A stretch of 22,366 nt of DNA from positions 1 to 22,366 of the forward strand of contig JAUHZM010000009.1 of assembly GCA_030426005.1 (NCBI GenBank), given 5' to 3'. Below the pieces are notes generated by a model. The model was not told the DNA's origin. It did no database searches and saw only the letters and a program-made list of their open reading frames with translations. Below, piece after piece: positions 15,551 to 22,366 of this stretch (its first letter is position 1; the number at the start of each line of letters is the position of its first letter). The stretch is from Gammaproteobacteria bacterium. GTDB lineage: Bacteria; Pseudomonadota; Gammaproteobacteria; Arenicellales; Arenicellaceae. Position numbers and translations under genes: made by a program.

Positions 15551-15604
15551 TTGATGCGCTCCACTCAGTCTGGCTATCTAATCTGCGCAGACCGGGCGCA
15601 TCAA
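15551..15604. other. Two-tier stem-loop between GH3 and AraC genes
   Basis: An outer 9-bp inverted repeat (TTGATGCGC 15551-15559, GCGCATCAA 15596-15604) encloses an inner 5-bp one (GTCTG 15568-15572, CAGAC 15588-15592). It lies 43 nt past the GH3 stop and upstream of the AraC gene. With no T-tract it is not a standard terminator; an RNA 3'-end structure or an operator are options. Confidence 0.4.
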
Positions 15605-15646
15605 TCAAGTCAGAATGAGTGAAAAACGACGGTCGCGATTCGTCCT

Positions 15647-18262
15647 CTAGTTATCACACGACACGATGTGCGCGTTTGTATTCTGCGTCAGATTAACCTG
15701 AGGAACCAGTTTGATATCCGCTAATGACAAATCCAACGTACCATTACTCTGGATACTCAACAGGCGCTGTACGCCGGCAAAATTCGACTCTCTGGCGGCA
15801 AAACAATTACTCTGAACCACAACGTCCTGCCACTCACCCGGTCTGAGTTCTTTAAGCGCAGCAGCAACACCAGGCAATTCAATACATGACTTATCATCAC
15901 AAAGCGCCGACACTGACAGATTCGCCGACGATGCCCCGTTAAGCTGCGCTGACAGGGTCAACACAGCAGCATGGCGGTGGTATGCAGTCAAATCTTGCGG
16001 GGTCGCAGTGCTCAAGGCAAAGGTCGCTCGGCCACTGCCCGACCAGATGAGGCGCCTGGCGTCCTCTTGAGCCACCTTGTCGATTGACTGCACGACTAAG
16101 GCCTGAGTCGAGGTCGACACCGTATTACCCTGCATGGGTATCGACTCTGAATCGGCATCCTGAACCATAATCGACCATGGCGCATTGGCTCGCGATACGA
16201 AGCCCCATAATTCATCCAACTTGGCGTCCGGTTGGCGTGCTGTACTCTCATCCAATTGACCGAGTAGTTCGGCATCGGACGCATAATCTAAGCCATACCC
16301 CAAGGGGAACAATGGATCGTAGCCGTCTTCATCAAAGTTCAGGCGTGCCTGGCTAACGTATTTCGGCCAGCTGAATGACAATCGACCTTGAAAATCGTAC
16401 GGCGCATGGTCATCGGAATCAGCTATCAATACGTCGGCGATACCTGCGCCTTCAGTACCTGGCAACCACGCAACCACAAAAGCGTCAGATGCGTTGAGCT
16501 CTTTATTGATCCACAAAGGGCGGCCAGTAATGAAGACCGAAACCACCGGAATGCCTTGCGCTTGCAGTGCTTGCAACAGTCGCAAATCACGTTTATCGGC
16601 ATACTGATATTCGATATTAATCAGGTCGCCATGCCACTCCGCGTAAGGTTCTTCTCCGAACACCACGATTGCCAGGTCGGGACGCCCGGCTTCACCGAAA
16701 TCACTTGCCTGCCATTGCCCATCCGCCGCGTAATGGGTCTCTCCACCCGTGTGCTCGATCACTGACTGCAATCCAGCCAAGATACTCGTCGCGCCTGGGA
16801 AGTCACTGTTTTGATTCCCGGTGCCTTGCCAGGTCAAACTCCAACCACCGCTTTGCTTGGCGATATTATTAGCTGCGTCTCCGGCAATGAGCACTCGGCT
16901 GCCCGACTTAACCGGCAACACGCCGTTATTGTTTTTGAGCATGACGAGCGATTTTCTCACTGCCTCTCTCGCCAAGGCACGATGTTCCGGATGACCGATT
17001 AACTCAGCGTCACCTACCAATGGCCGTTGCGCCACTGGACCCGCATCAAACAAGCCAGCAATGAATTTGACGCGCAGTATGCGTCGAACGGCATCGTCCA
17101 GTCGCTCGGAAGATATGTGCCCCTGTTCTACATCTTCCAGCGTATTTTCGTACAGGGCTTTCCAATGCTGCGGCACCATAAACATGTCCAAACCGGCATT
17201 AATCGCGGCAGGACAGCGAGACACGTGGCAGCCTGGAACCTGTTGGTGCCCGTTCCAATCGCCCACCACGAATCCCTGAAAGCCCATGCGCTGCTTAAGT
17301 ACATCGGTGAGCAAATAACGATGCCCGTGTAGTTTGTCACCATTCCAAGAATTGAAGGACGCCATAGTGGTCAATACATCAGCATCCAGGGCAGCGATAT
17401 AACCAGCGCCATGCACTTGTCGCAACTCCCATTCACTTGCGACGGTATCACCTCGATCGACCCCCATCGAGGTGCCACCGTCCCCCAGAAAATGCTTGGC
17501 TGTAGATACAATATGATTCGGACCGACGCGCATCGAGTTCTTAAACTCGCCTTGAATCCCACGCACCATTTCACGCGCATAGCGACTCACTAAATCTGGA
17601 TTCTCAGAGTATGACTCATAGGTGCGTCCCCAACGCACATCACGTACCACCGCAACTGTCGGGCCGAAGGTCCAGTTTACGCCCGTGGCCGCCACTTCGC
17701 GCGCCGTCGCCTGGCCGATACGATACATCAGCGACTGATCGTTCGCCGCACCCAAACCAATGTTGTGCGGGAAGATCGTTGCGCCATAGACATTGTTATT
17801 TCCATGTACGGCATCGGTTCCCCAGATTAATGGAATCGCCGCCTTGCCGTCTGATTCATCCATTGACGCGGCATAGAACCCCTCTGCGGTACTGACCCAA
17901 TCCTGCAATGATGCGTATTTATCATTATTCGGTGTTGTGCCACCACCATGTAAAATCGAGCCTAAGTGATAGTTTTTCACGTCCTCAGGCGTCACATACT
18001 TCAATTCAGGTTGAATAATCTGCCCAACTTTTTCCGCCACACTCATTTTGGATAACAAGGCGTCGATGCGTGCTTCGATGGCCGGGTCACGACGCGGACT
18101 CATTGCCCGTGCCGGCCAGACTTGTATATCGAACTCACTTTGACCGACGACGCTGGGCGAATCGACCACGTTTTCCTTGCTAGATCGATTGTGTTTACCT
18201 AACAGCAAGACCAAGACGCCCAACGCGACCAATAGACTGAGTAAAAGAGTTTTAAAATTCAT
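15647..18262 (-). CDS. GH3 beta-glucosidase / exo-beta-glucanase (ExoP-like)
   Basis: An 871-aa glycoside hydrolase family 3 enzyme that should release glucose from beta-1,3/1,4-glucans or cello- and laminari-oligosaccharides. A hydrophobic N-terminal helix (about 4-21, no lipobox) suggests a membrane anchor or uncleaved signal. The GH3 barrel shows GTDAVHGNNN (148-157), WTFGPTVAVVRDVRWGRTYESY (197-218), KHFLGDGGT (256-264) and the nucleophile D335 in GFVVGDWNG. The second GH3 domain has FGEEPYAEWHGD (535-546), with E542 at the place of the acid/base glutamate in barley ExoI-type enzymes. The last roughly 170 residues fit the extra C-terminal domain of Pseudoalteromonas ExoP-type enzymes. No clear ribosome-binding site precedes the ATG. 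The gene lies downstream of a TonB receptor and near a GPH transporter, which together form a glucoside-uptake locus. Sequence alone does not fix the linkage preference. Confidence 0.93.
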   Translation of the reverse strand: MNFKTLLLSLLVALGVLVLLLGKHNRSSKENVVDSPSVVGQSEFDIQVWPARAMSPRRDPAIEARIDALLSKMSVAEKVGQIIQPELKYVTPEDVKNYHLGSILHGGGTTPNNDKYASLQDWVSTAEGFYAASMDESDGKAAIPLIWGTDAVHGNNNVYGATIFPHNIGLGAANDQSLMYRIGQATAREVAATGVNWTFGPTVAVVRDVRWGRTYESYSENPDLVSRYAREMVRGIQGEFKNSMRVGPNHIVSTAKHFLGDGGTSMGVDRGDTVASEWELRQVHGAGYIAALDADVLTTMASFNSWNGDKLHGHRYLLTDVLKQRMGFQGFVVGDWNGHQQVPGCHVSRCPAAINAGLDMFMVPQHWKALYENTLEDVEQGHISSERLDDAVRRILRVKFIAGLFDAGPVAQRPLVGDAELIGHPEHRALAREAVRKSLVMLKNNNGVLPVKSGSRVLIAGDAANNIAKQSGGWSLTWQGTGNQNSDFPGATSILAGLQSVIEHTGGETHYAADGQWQASDFGEAGRPDLAIVVFGEEPYAEWHGDLINIEYQYADKRDLRLLQALQAQGIPVVSVFITGRPLWINKELNASDAFVVAWLPGTEGAGIADVLIADSDDHAPYDFQGRLSFSWPKYVSQARLNFDEDGYDPLFPLGYGLDYASDAELLGQLDESTARQPDAKLDELWGFVSRANAPWSIMVQDADSESIPMQGNTVSTSTQALVVQSIDKVAQEDARRLIWSGSGRATFALSTATPQDLTAYHRHAAVLTLSAQLNGASSANLSVSALCDDKSCIELPGVAAALKELRPGEWQDVVVQSNCFAARESNFAGVQRLLSIQSNGTLDLSLADIKLVPQVNLTQNTNAHIVSCDN

Positions 18263-18425
18263 ATGGCACTAACTTACTAACCGGACCCTATGCACACTGT
18301 GCTAACGGGCATGTCGGATCGGACGAACAACGATCCATGTCGAGAGTTTGAAAATCGATCGCTGCACCATCGAGAAAGAGAGGGGAAAAACCTCGATGGT
18401 GCAACGAACGACGGAGATATCAGAC
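18263..18425. other. Intergenic region between receptor and GH3 gene
   Basis: It contains the long hairpin at 18363-18403 and, near the GH3 start, a short dyad GCACACTGTGC (18292-18302). No convincing promoter was found, so GH3 may be transcribed from the receptor promoter through the hairpin. Confidence 0.4.
18363..18403 (-). terminator. Long hairpin after TonB receptor, possible terminator or mRNA stabiliser
   Basis: A perfect 12-bp stem (TGCACCATCGAG with CTCGATGGTGCA) encloses a 17-nt loop, 22 nt past the receptor stop. The minus strand continues GCGATCGATTTTC, not a proper T-run, so incomplete termination or protection of the receptor mRNA 3' end is more likely than full termination. 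Confidence 0.5.
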
Positions 18426-21050
18426 TTAGAAGATTGCGATCGCTCTGAGCCCATAGGTACGCGCATCATTCAGGAAGCGCACATTAGTCGTGTTGCCAAC
18501 AATCGCTTTTTGCGATGCGACTTCATCCGTAATGTTTTGACCATAGGCCTCAATTCGATAACGACCATCGGCAAAGGTATATCCAAAACCAACGTTAACG
18601 GTCGCGAAGCCTTCCTGCTTCTCTGGGTGTCCAACTTCGAGTGCTGATAAGCGGTCACCGCTCAACAGAACGATATCGCGCTCGTTGAACTGGCTCAGGA
18701 AGTAGTCCGATCGATAACTAGCGAGGATCTGCCAATCGAACGAACCACCGCCTAACTCCAGAACCTGCGCCAGGCGAACCGTTGCTGAGAAATCAGATTG
18801 CAAGGGCAGCTTATTACCAGTCAGGTCAATCAATGGCGTAATGCCGCCATTACCAAAATCCTGTTCACGCACATCTGCGACCACACCTTCGGTAATTTCA
18901 CTGTTCAGGAATGTTGCAAAAACATCGAGTGACAGGTTGTTCTCAAAATTAAACCGACTTTCAAGCTCTAGGCCATACAGCTCAGAGGCGCCGACGTTAC
19001 GGTTCACCAATGCAAAACCATTACACTCTTGCTCACGCACATCAAAGTTGATGCAAGTCAGGTCCTGAAATACCTGGTTGGAGTAGTCGTAATAGAAAGC
19101 GGTCGCATTAAACACCGCAGGACCACCGAACGCCTCGTAATCGAGTCGCGATCCGACTTCGTATACCACGATGTCTTCGGGCTCGAACACTTCTGGTAAA
19201 AAGCCTTCAAAGCTGTCATTGAATCCACCGGCTTTGTGACCTGAAGACACTTTGGCGTACACCATGTGTGCGTCAGACACGTCGTACTCAAACCCAAGTC
19301 GGAAGTCGGCGTAATCTGCTTCAGACTCTCCTTGCTGCTGCGCTGGGATTGTCAGATTGGTGTAAGTGAAAAAGCCATCGTCTGGGCAAGTCACAAACCC
19401 GTTGTCGATATCTGGCCGCACAAAGCACTCGCCATTGGGGGCACCATTTGCCACCGCAGAAATCTGCTGAACCAAGGTGTCACGTGCGCCCGGTGTGATG
19501 ATGCCCTCCAACAAAAATTGCGCTTGGGCCTGCGGGGTATCTAAACCAGATACATCGAAGTTAGGACGATCCAATAAGGCTGGCACAAAGCCTTCTGTAC
19601 CCAATCGTGTTGCCACACAGCACGCAAAATCGCGTCCACCCAAGGTCAATGCCCAGTTGCCACCGATACCATAACGAGATTTCGACTCATCGGTGTAACG
19701 CAAACCAGCCATACCTCGGAATCGATCCGAGAAATCGAAGGTAATGTCACCGTAGATCGCAAACGCATCACCATCAACGTCCGGCATAGTAAATTCGGTA
19801 CCCGAATAACAGCAATAGCCTTTATCTGCCAGCGAGAAAAATCCAACTTCCTGATCTTCACTGAAGCCAAACACACCCGTAGTCCATTGCAGTCGGTTGT
19901 CGGTATTCGAACTTAAGCGTAACTCCGCAACCAACGCTTCGGATGTTGCTGCCCAGAACTGACCGCTGAAGTTATCCTCATCGAGCGCTCCGACACCGTC
20001 GTAGGCGATGCCGTCCGATGCGGCATTTCGTTGATAAAAATCCACGGTACGGAACGACGTATTGGCTTCCAGATCAATTCCATCAAACGACTTTCTGAAT
20101 ACCGCTTGGATACCGGCGATTTCATTTTCCATTTCGCCTTGTAATCCACGGTACCGTACATCGCGCAGATTCAGGTCGCCAGGACGCAACCCCGTTTCAC
20201 GAACCGCGGAATTAATATTGGTACCAGGGTAACCGGTACCCGCTTCCTCAGCATAATCAGCGACAATTTCCAAACTCGCCGTGTCGCTCAACTCATTTAG
20301 GTAGCTGAGACGAATGCCTTTGTCTTCTTGCAGGCCAGCTGGATCCAGTGATTGAGTGCCGGCATTATTAAACCCATAGTCACGCTCTTGATAATACCCA
20401 GCAATACGCAGCGCACTCGTGTCCGACAAAGTAACGTTGGTTGCACCTTCGGCACCGTAGCCACCACGGCTGGCAACTTCGGCCTGAAAATAACCGTCTG
20501 CCTCTCCGATGGTTGGCTTTTTGGTAATGATGTTTAGAGTGCCGGCCAGAGCATTTCGACCATACAATGTGCCCTGCGGCCCTTTGTTAACTTCGACGCG
20601 CTCTAGGTCGTAAAACATACCGCCCAGTCCACGAGGGCGTGGAATGTATACGCCATTTAAGTGCGGTGCCGCACCGGGATCACCGAGCTCAGTATTATTC
20701 GCCGAACCAACGCCACGGATAAACAGTTCCACATTGCCTTCCTGATTGGCAATGCTCAAGCCAGGTACCGCCAACTGTAGCTGGCGAAATTCCGTAATAC
20801 CGGCGCTGCGAATCTCATCCGCAGACAGACTTTGGACCACACCCGATACATCTTGAATGCTTTGCTCCCGCCGGTTCGCGGTCACAATGATCTCTTCTAT
20901 ATTATAGGGATTCGCTTCTGCATCGGCGTCTTCCTGCGCGTGCAGGTTGGCTGAACTCAACAGTGTCAGACTTGCAAAACCCAAACTCAGTGCAATACGG
21001 GACAATCGAGTGACGCCCCGGGCCGTTGGCCTCGTTTTTGTATTTTTCAT
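18426..21050 (-). CDS. TonB-dependent receptor, glucoside type (predicted)
   Basis: An 874-aa outer-membrane receptor. It has a signal peptide (cut near NLHA, about 38), a TonB-box-like EEIIVTA (52-58), plug motifs VPGLSIANQEGNVELFIRGVGS (95-116) and GPQGTLYGRNALAGTLNI, and a barrel ending in a phenylalanine (LRAIAIF). It belongs to a different subclass from the receptor at 3248-5836: the plug begins REQSIQDVSGVVQSLSADEI, as in many sphingomonad and gammaproteobacterial receptors. Substrate is inferred as a beta-glucan or glucoside from the GH3 gene 163 nt downstream and the divergent GPH symporter. I chose the ATG at 21050 because GGGAG precedes it by 9 nt and the signal peptide begins there; an in-frame ATG 32 codons upstream adds a non-signal-like stretch across the regulatory region. 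Predicted loops hold several cysteine pairs (GYCCYSG, FACCVAT). Confidence 0.93.
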   Translation of the reverse strand: MKNTKTRPTARGVTRLSRIALSLGFASLTLLSSANLHAQEDADAEANPYNIEEIIVTANRREQSIQDVSGVVQSLSADEIRSAGITEFRQLQLAVPGLSIANQEGNVELFIRGVGSANNTELGDPGAAPHLNGVYIPRPRGLGGMFYDLERVEVNKGPQGTLYGRNALAGTLNIITKKPTIGEADGYFQAEVASRGGYGAEGATNVTLSDTSALRIAGYYQERDYGFNNAGTQSLDPAGLQEDKGIRLSYLNELSDTASLEIVADYAEEAGTGYPGTNINSAVRETGLRPGDLNLRDVRYRGLQGEMENEIAGIQAVFRKSFDGIDLEANTSFRTVDFYQRNAASDGIAYDGVGALDEDNFSGQFWAATSEALVAELRLSSNTDNRLQWTTGVFGFSEDQEVGFFSLADKGYCCYSGTEFTMPDVDGDAFAIYGDITFDFSDRFRGMAGLRYTDESKSRYGIGGNWALTLGGRDFACCVATRLGTEGFVPALLDRPNFDVSGLDTPQAQAQFLLEGIITPGARDTLVQQISAVANGAPNGECFVRPDIDNGFVTCPDDGFFTYTNLTIPAQQQGESEADYADFRLGFEYDVSDAHMVYAKVSSGHKAGGFNDSFEGFLPEVFEPEDIVVYEVGSRLDYEAFGGPAVFNATAFYYDYSNQVFQDLTCINFDVREQECNGFALVNRNVGASELYGLELESRFNFENNLSLDVFATFLNSEITEGVVADVREQDFGNGGITPLIDLTGNKLPLQSDFSATVRLAQVLELGGGSFDWQILASYRSDYFLSQFNERDIVLLSGDRLSALEVGHPEKQEGFATVNVGFGYTFADGRYRIEAYGQNITDEVASQKAIVGNTTNVRFLNDARTYGLRAIAIF

Positions 21051-21329
21051 TATTAACTTCTCCCATTGATGGTTTGGCTTGGTGTCCCAAGCACCCACTA
21101 ACGTAGTGCATTTATGGTCCTGCGGTCGACAAACATTCGGTTCCAACCTGAAATTGAACGTTCAACTTTCGGTTTACACAAAGTTGAACCCGCGGCATCG
21201 AGCCATCCAAGCCTTATGTTTACTAGGTCGCGCGTTCAAATTCCGGCTCGCTCCGAAAGTTGAACCTATTCACTCCGCAGCTTCGACGATAATCCGCACA
21301 ACAAAATAATGATAAAGGGACACAGTCTC
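21051..21329. promoter_or_regulatory. Divergent control region of receptor and GPH symporter
   Basis: This 279-bp region serves two divergent transport genes. It holds a perfect palindrome TTGAACGTTCAA (21154-21165) and three copies of AAAGTTGAAC (minus at 21169-21160, plus at 21180-21189 and 21256-21265), plus a further half-site GTTCAA at 21234-21239. A -10-like GATAAT is at 21288-21293 on the plus strand, without a good -35. The layout suggests shared control by one DNA-binding protein. Confidence 0.6.
21154..21165. promoter_or_regulatory. Predicted LacI-like operator TTGAACGTTCAA
   Basis: A perfect 12-bp palindrome with a central CG, as in LacI-family operators, but with arms different from the GACAACGTTGTC sites of the chitin locus. 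Its right half is extended to CCGAAAGTTGAAC on the minus strand (21172-21160), and the same 13 bp recurs on the plus strand at 21253-21265. Confidence 0.55.
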
Positions 21330-22366
21330 GTGAATACAACCACCACAGCTCGAAGCACGCCTTTGAGCAACAAGGAGAAGCTCGGCTATGGGTTAGGCGA
21401 TGCGGGCTTTAATCTATACTGGACCACCATCGCCTCATTTATTGCGGCGTTTTATACCGATGTCTTTGGTATCAGTGCTGCGGCCGCCGGGACTATGCTT
21501 CTGGTGACCAAAATATTTGACGCATTCACAGACCCCGTCATGGGTGCGGTTGCCGATCGAACCCGCACGCGTTGGGGCAAATTTCGACCGTTTCTAATCT
21601 GGGGCGGCGCGCCACTGGCACTCGCAGCATTTATGACCTTTACCACACCCGAATTGAGTGGTCTCGGTCGCCTTGTGTGGGCTTACGTAACCTACTCCGT
21701 GATGATGATTTGCTACACGATCGTGTCGACACCGTACTCGGCACTCTCGGGTGTTATGACCTCACGCAGTCAAGATCGTACCGCCTTAATCAGTATTCGG
21801 TTTATTTTTGCTTTCGGCTGCGGCGCGCTGGTGAACCGCTATACGCTCCCTCTGGTTGAGCAATTTGGTCAGGGGGACCCTGCTCGCGGCTGGCAGCTAA
21901 CCATTGGACTATACGGGGCTTTAGCCACCTTGATTTTTCTACTGACTTTTCTAAGTACCAAAGAGCGTATCGCCCCACCTCCAGCGCAGCAGACTAACGC
22001 CGTCGACGACATCAAAGACCTACTAGGCAACAAGCCTTGGCTCATTCTATTTGCTCTAGCGTTGATCATCATGCTGACCATTACCATGCGTGCTGGATCC
22101 GCATATTACTATTTTAATTATTACCTGGTACGGCCTGACTTACTGTCGTCCTACTTGTTTTGGCAGATGATTTTCTACGCGGTCGGTGCCGCATGCACAC
22201 CGTTATTGACGCGGTTTATCGACAAAGCCAGGCTACTCATGCTGTTGATGGCACTCACCGCCACCTTCTCGATTTGCATGTATTTTGTCCCCAAAGATGG
22301 CATCACACTTATCTTCATCCTCAACTGCCTGATCAGCCTCTGCCTTGGGCCTAAGTCGCCATTGAC
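21330..22366 (+). CDS. GPH-family (MelB-like) sugar:cation symporter, 3' end outside window
   Basis: The first 345 codons of a multi-pass inner-membrane transporter of the glycoside-pentoside-hexuronide family (full length usually about 450-480 aa). LSNKEKLGYGLGDAGFNLYW (12-31) is the family start, and KIFDAFTDPVMGAVADRTRTRWGKFRPF (61-88) is its signature loop. D64 and D68 match the two aspartates (D55, D59) of the MelB cation site. Hydrophobic helices alternate as expected. It would move a mono- or disaccharide released by the GH3 enzyme, or taken in by the divergent receptor, across the inner membrane with Na+ or H+. I used the GTG at 21330, which has AGGGA 9 nt upstream; an in-frame ATG at 21309 would add seven residues but lacks such a site. 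Confidence 0.9.
   Translation, partial: MNTTTTARSTPLSNKEKLGYGLGDAGFNLYWTTIASFIAAFYTDVFGISAAAAGTMLLVTKIFDAFTDPVMGAVADRTRTRWGKFRPFLIWGGAPLALAAFMTFTTPELSGLGRLVWAYVTYSVMMICYTIVSTPYSALSGVMTSRSQDRTALISIRFIFAFGCGALVNRYTLPLVEQFGQGDPARGWQLTIGLYGALATLIFLLTFLSTKERIAPPPAQQTNAVDDIKDLLGNKPWLILFALALIIMLTITMRAGSAYYYFNYYLVRPDLLSSYLFWQMIFYAVGAACTPLLTRFIDKARLLMLLMALTATFSICMYFVPKDGITLIFILNCLISLCLGPKSPL

Noticed and set aside
18348..18647. 99-aa plus-strand frame
   Set aside because: Runs across the hairpin and antisense to the conserved barrel end of the TonB receptor.
21051..21146. 32-codon N-terminal extension of the second TonB receptor
   Set aside because: It puts non-signal-like residues before a normal signal peptide, lacks a ribosome-binding site, and crosses the regulatory repeats.

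Overview
The window looks like chromosome of a polysaccharide-degrading marine-type gammaproteobacterium. The signs are two TonB-dependent receptors, multidomain secreted chitinases with PKD linkers, a GH3 exo-glucosidase, a GPH-family sugar symporter, and LacI-type palindromes resembling the NagR (GlcNAc regulator) sites known from this class. I cannot name a genus from the sequence. I saw no tRNA, rRNA, IS element, phage gene or CRISPR array.

Region 1 (1 to about 10.8 kb, minus strand) is a chitin/GlcNAc-oligosaccharide locus. In transcription order it holds a GH18 subfamily A-like chitinase (8214-10571), a GH18 chitinase of the ChiC-like type (6124-8109), a TonB-dependent receptor (3248-5836), a tryptophan-halogenase-like flavoprotein (1544-3109), a SapC-family protein (815-1534) and a second halogenase-like paralogue cut by the window edge (1-792). 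Two intergenic regions each carry a pair of near-identical palindromes (core GACAACGTTGTC), and in both cases one palindrome overlaps the -35 box of a plausible promoter. This links the chitinases and the receptor into one regulon. Rho-independent terminators separate the units.

Region 2 (10.87-12.03 kb, minus) is a single CaiB/BaiF-type CoA-transferase with no obvious connection to its neighbours.

Region 3 (12.1-14.5 kb, plus) is a small operon. It holds a possible 19-codon leader ORF with a strong ribosome-binding site, a 216-aa membrane-anchored protein with about three YWTD-propeller-like repeats, and a secreted M19-dipeptidase-like metallohydrolase. The joints are TAATG and ATGA overlaps. 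A hairpin terminator follows.

Region 4 (14.5 kb to the end) is a probable beta-glucan/beta-glucoside locus: an AraC-GyrI-type regulator (minus), an ExoP-like GH3 enzyme (minus), a second TonB-dependent receptor (minus), and, divergent from it, a GPH (MelB-like) sugar:cation symporter running off the right edge. The divergent promoter region carries a TTGAACGTTCAA palindrome plus repeated AAAGTTGAAC elements, probably operators of a second regulator.

Taken together the window encodes two saccharide-uptake systems, each with outer-membrane import and extracytoplasmic hydrolysis. The chitin system carries the poorly understood receptor/halogenase-like/SapC cassette, and the glucan system carries its own cytoplasmic-membrane transporter.
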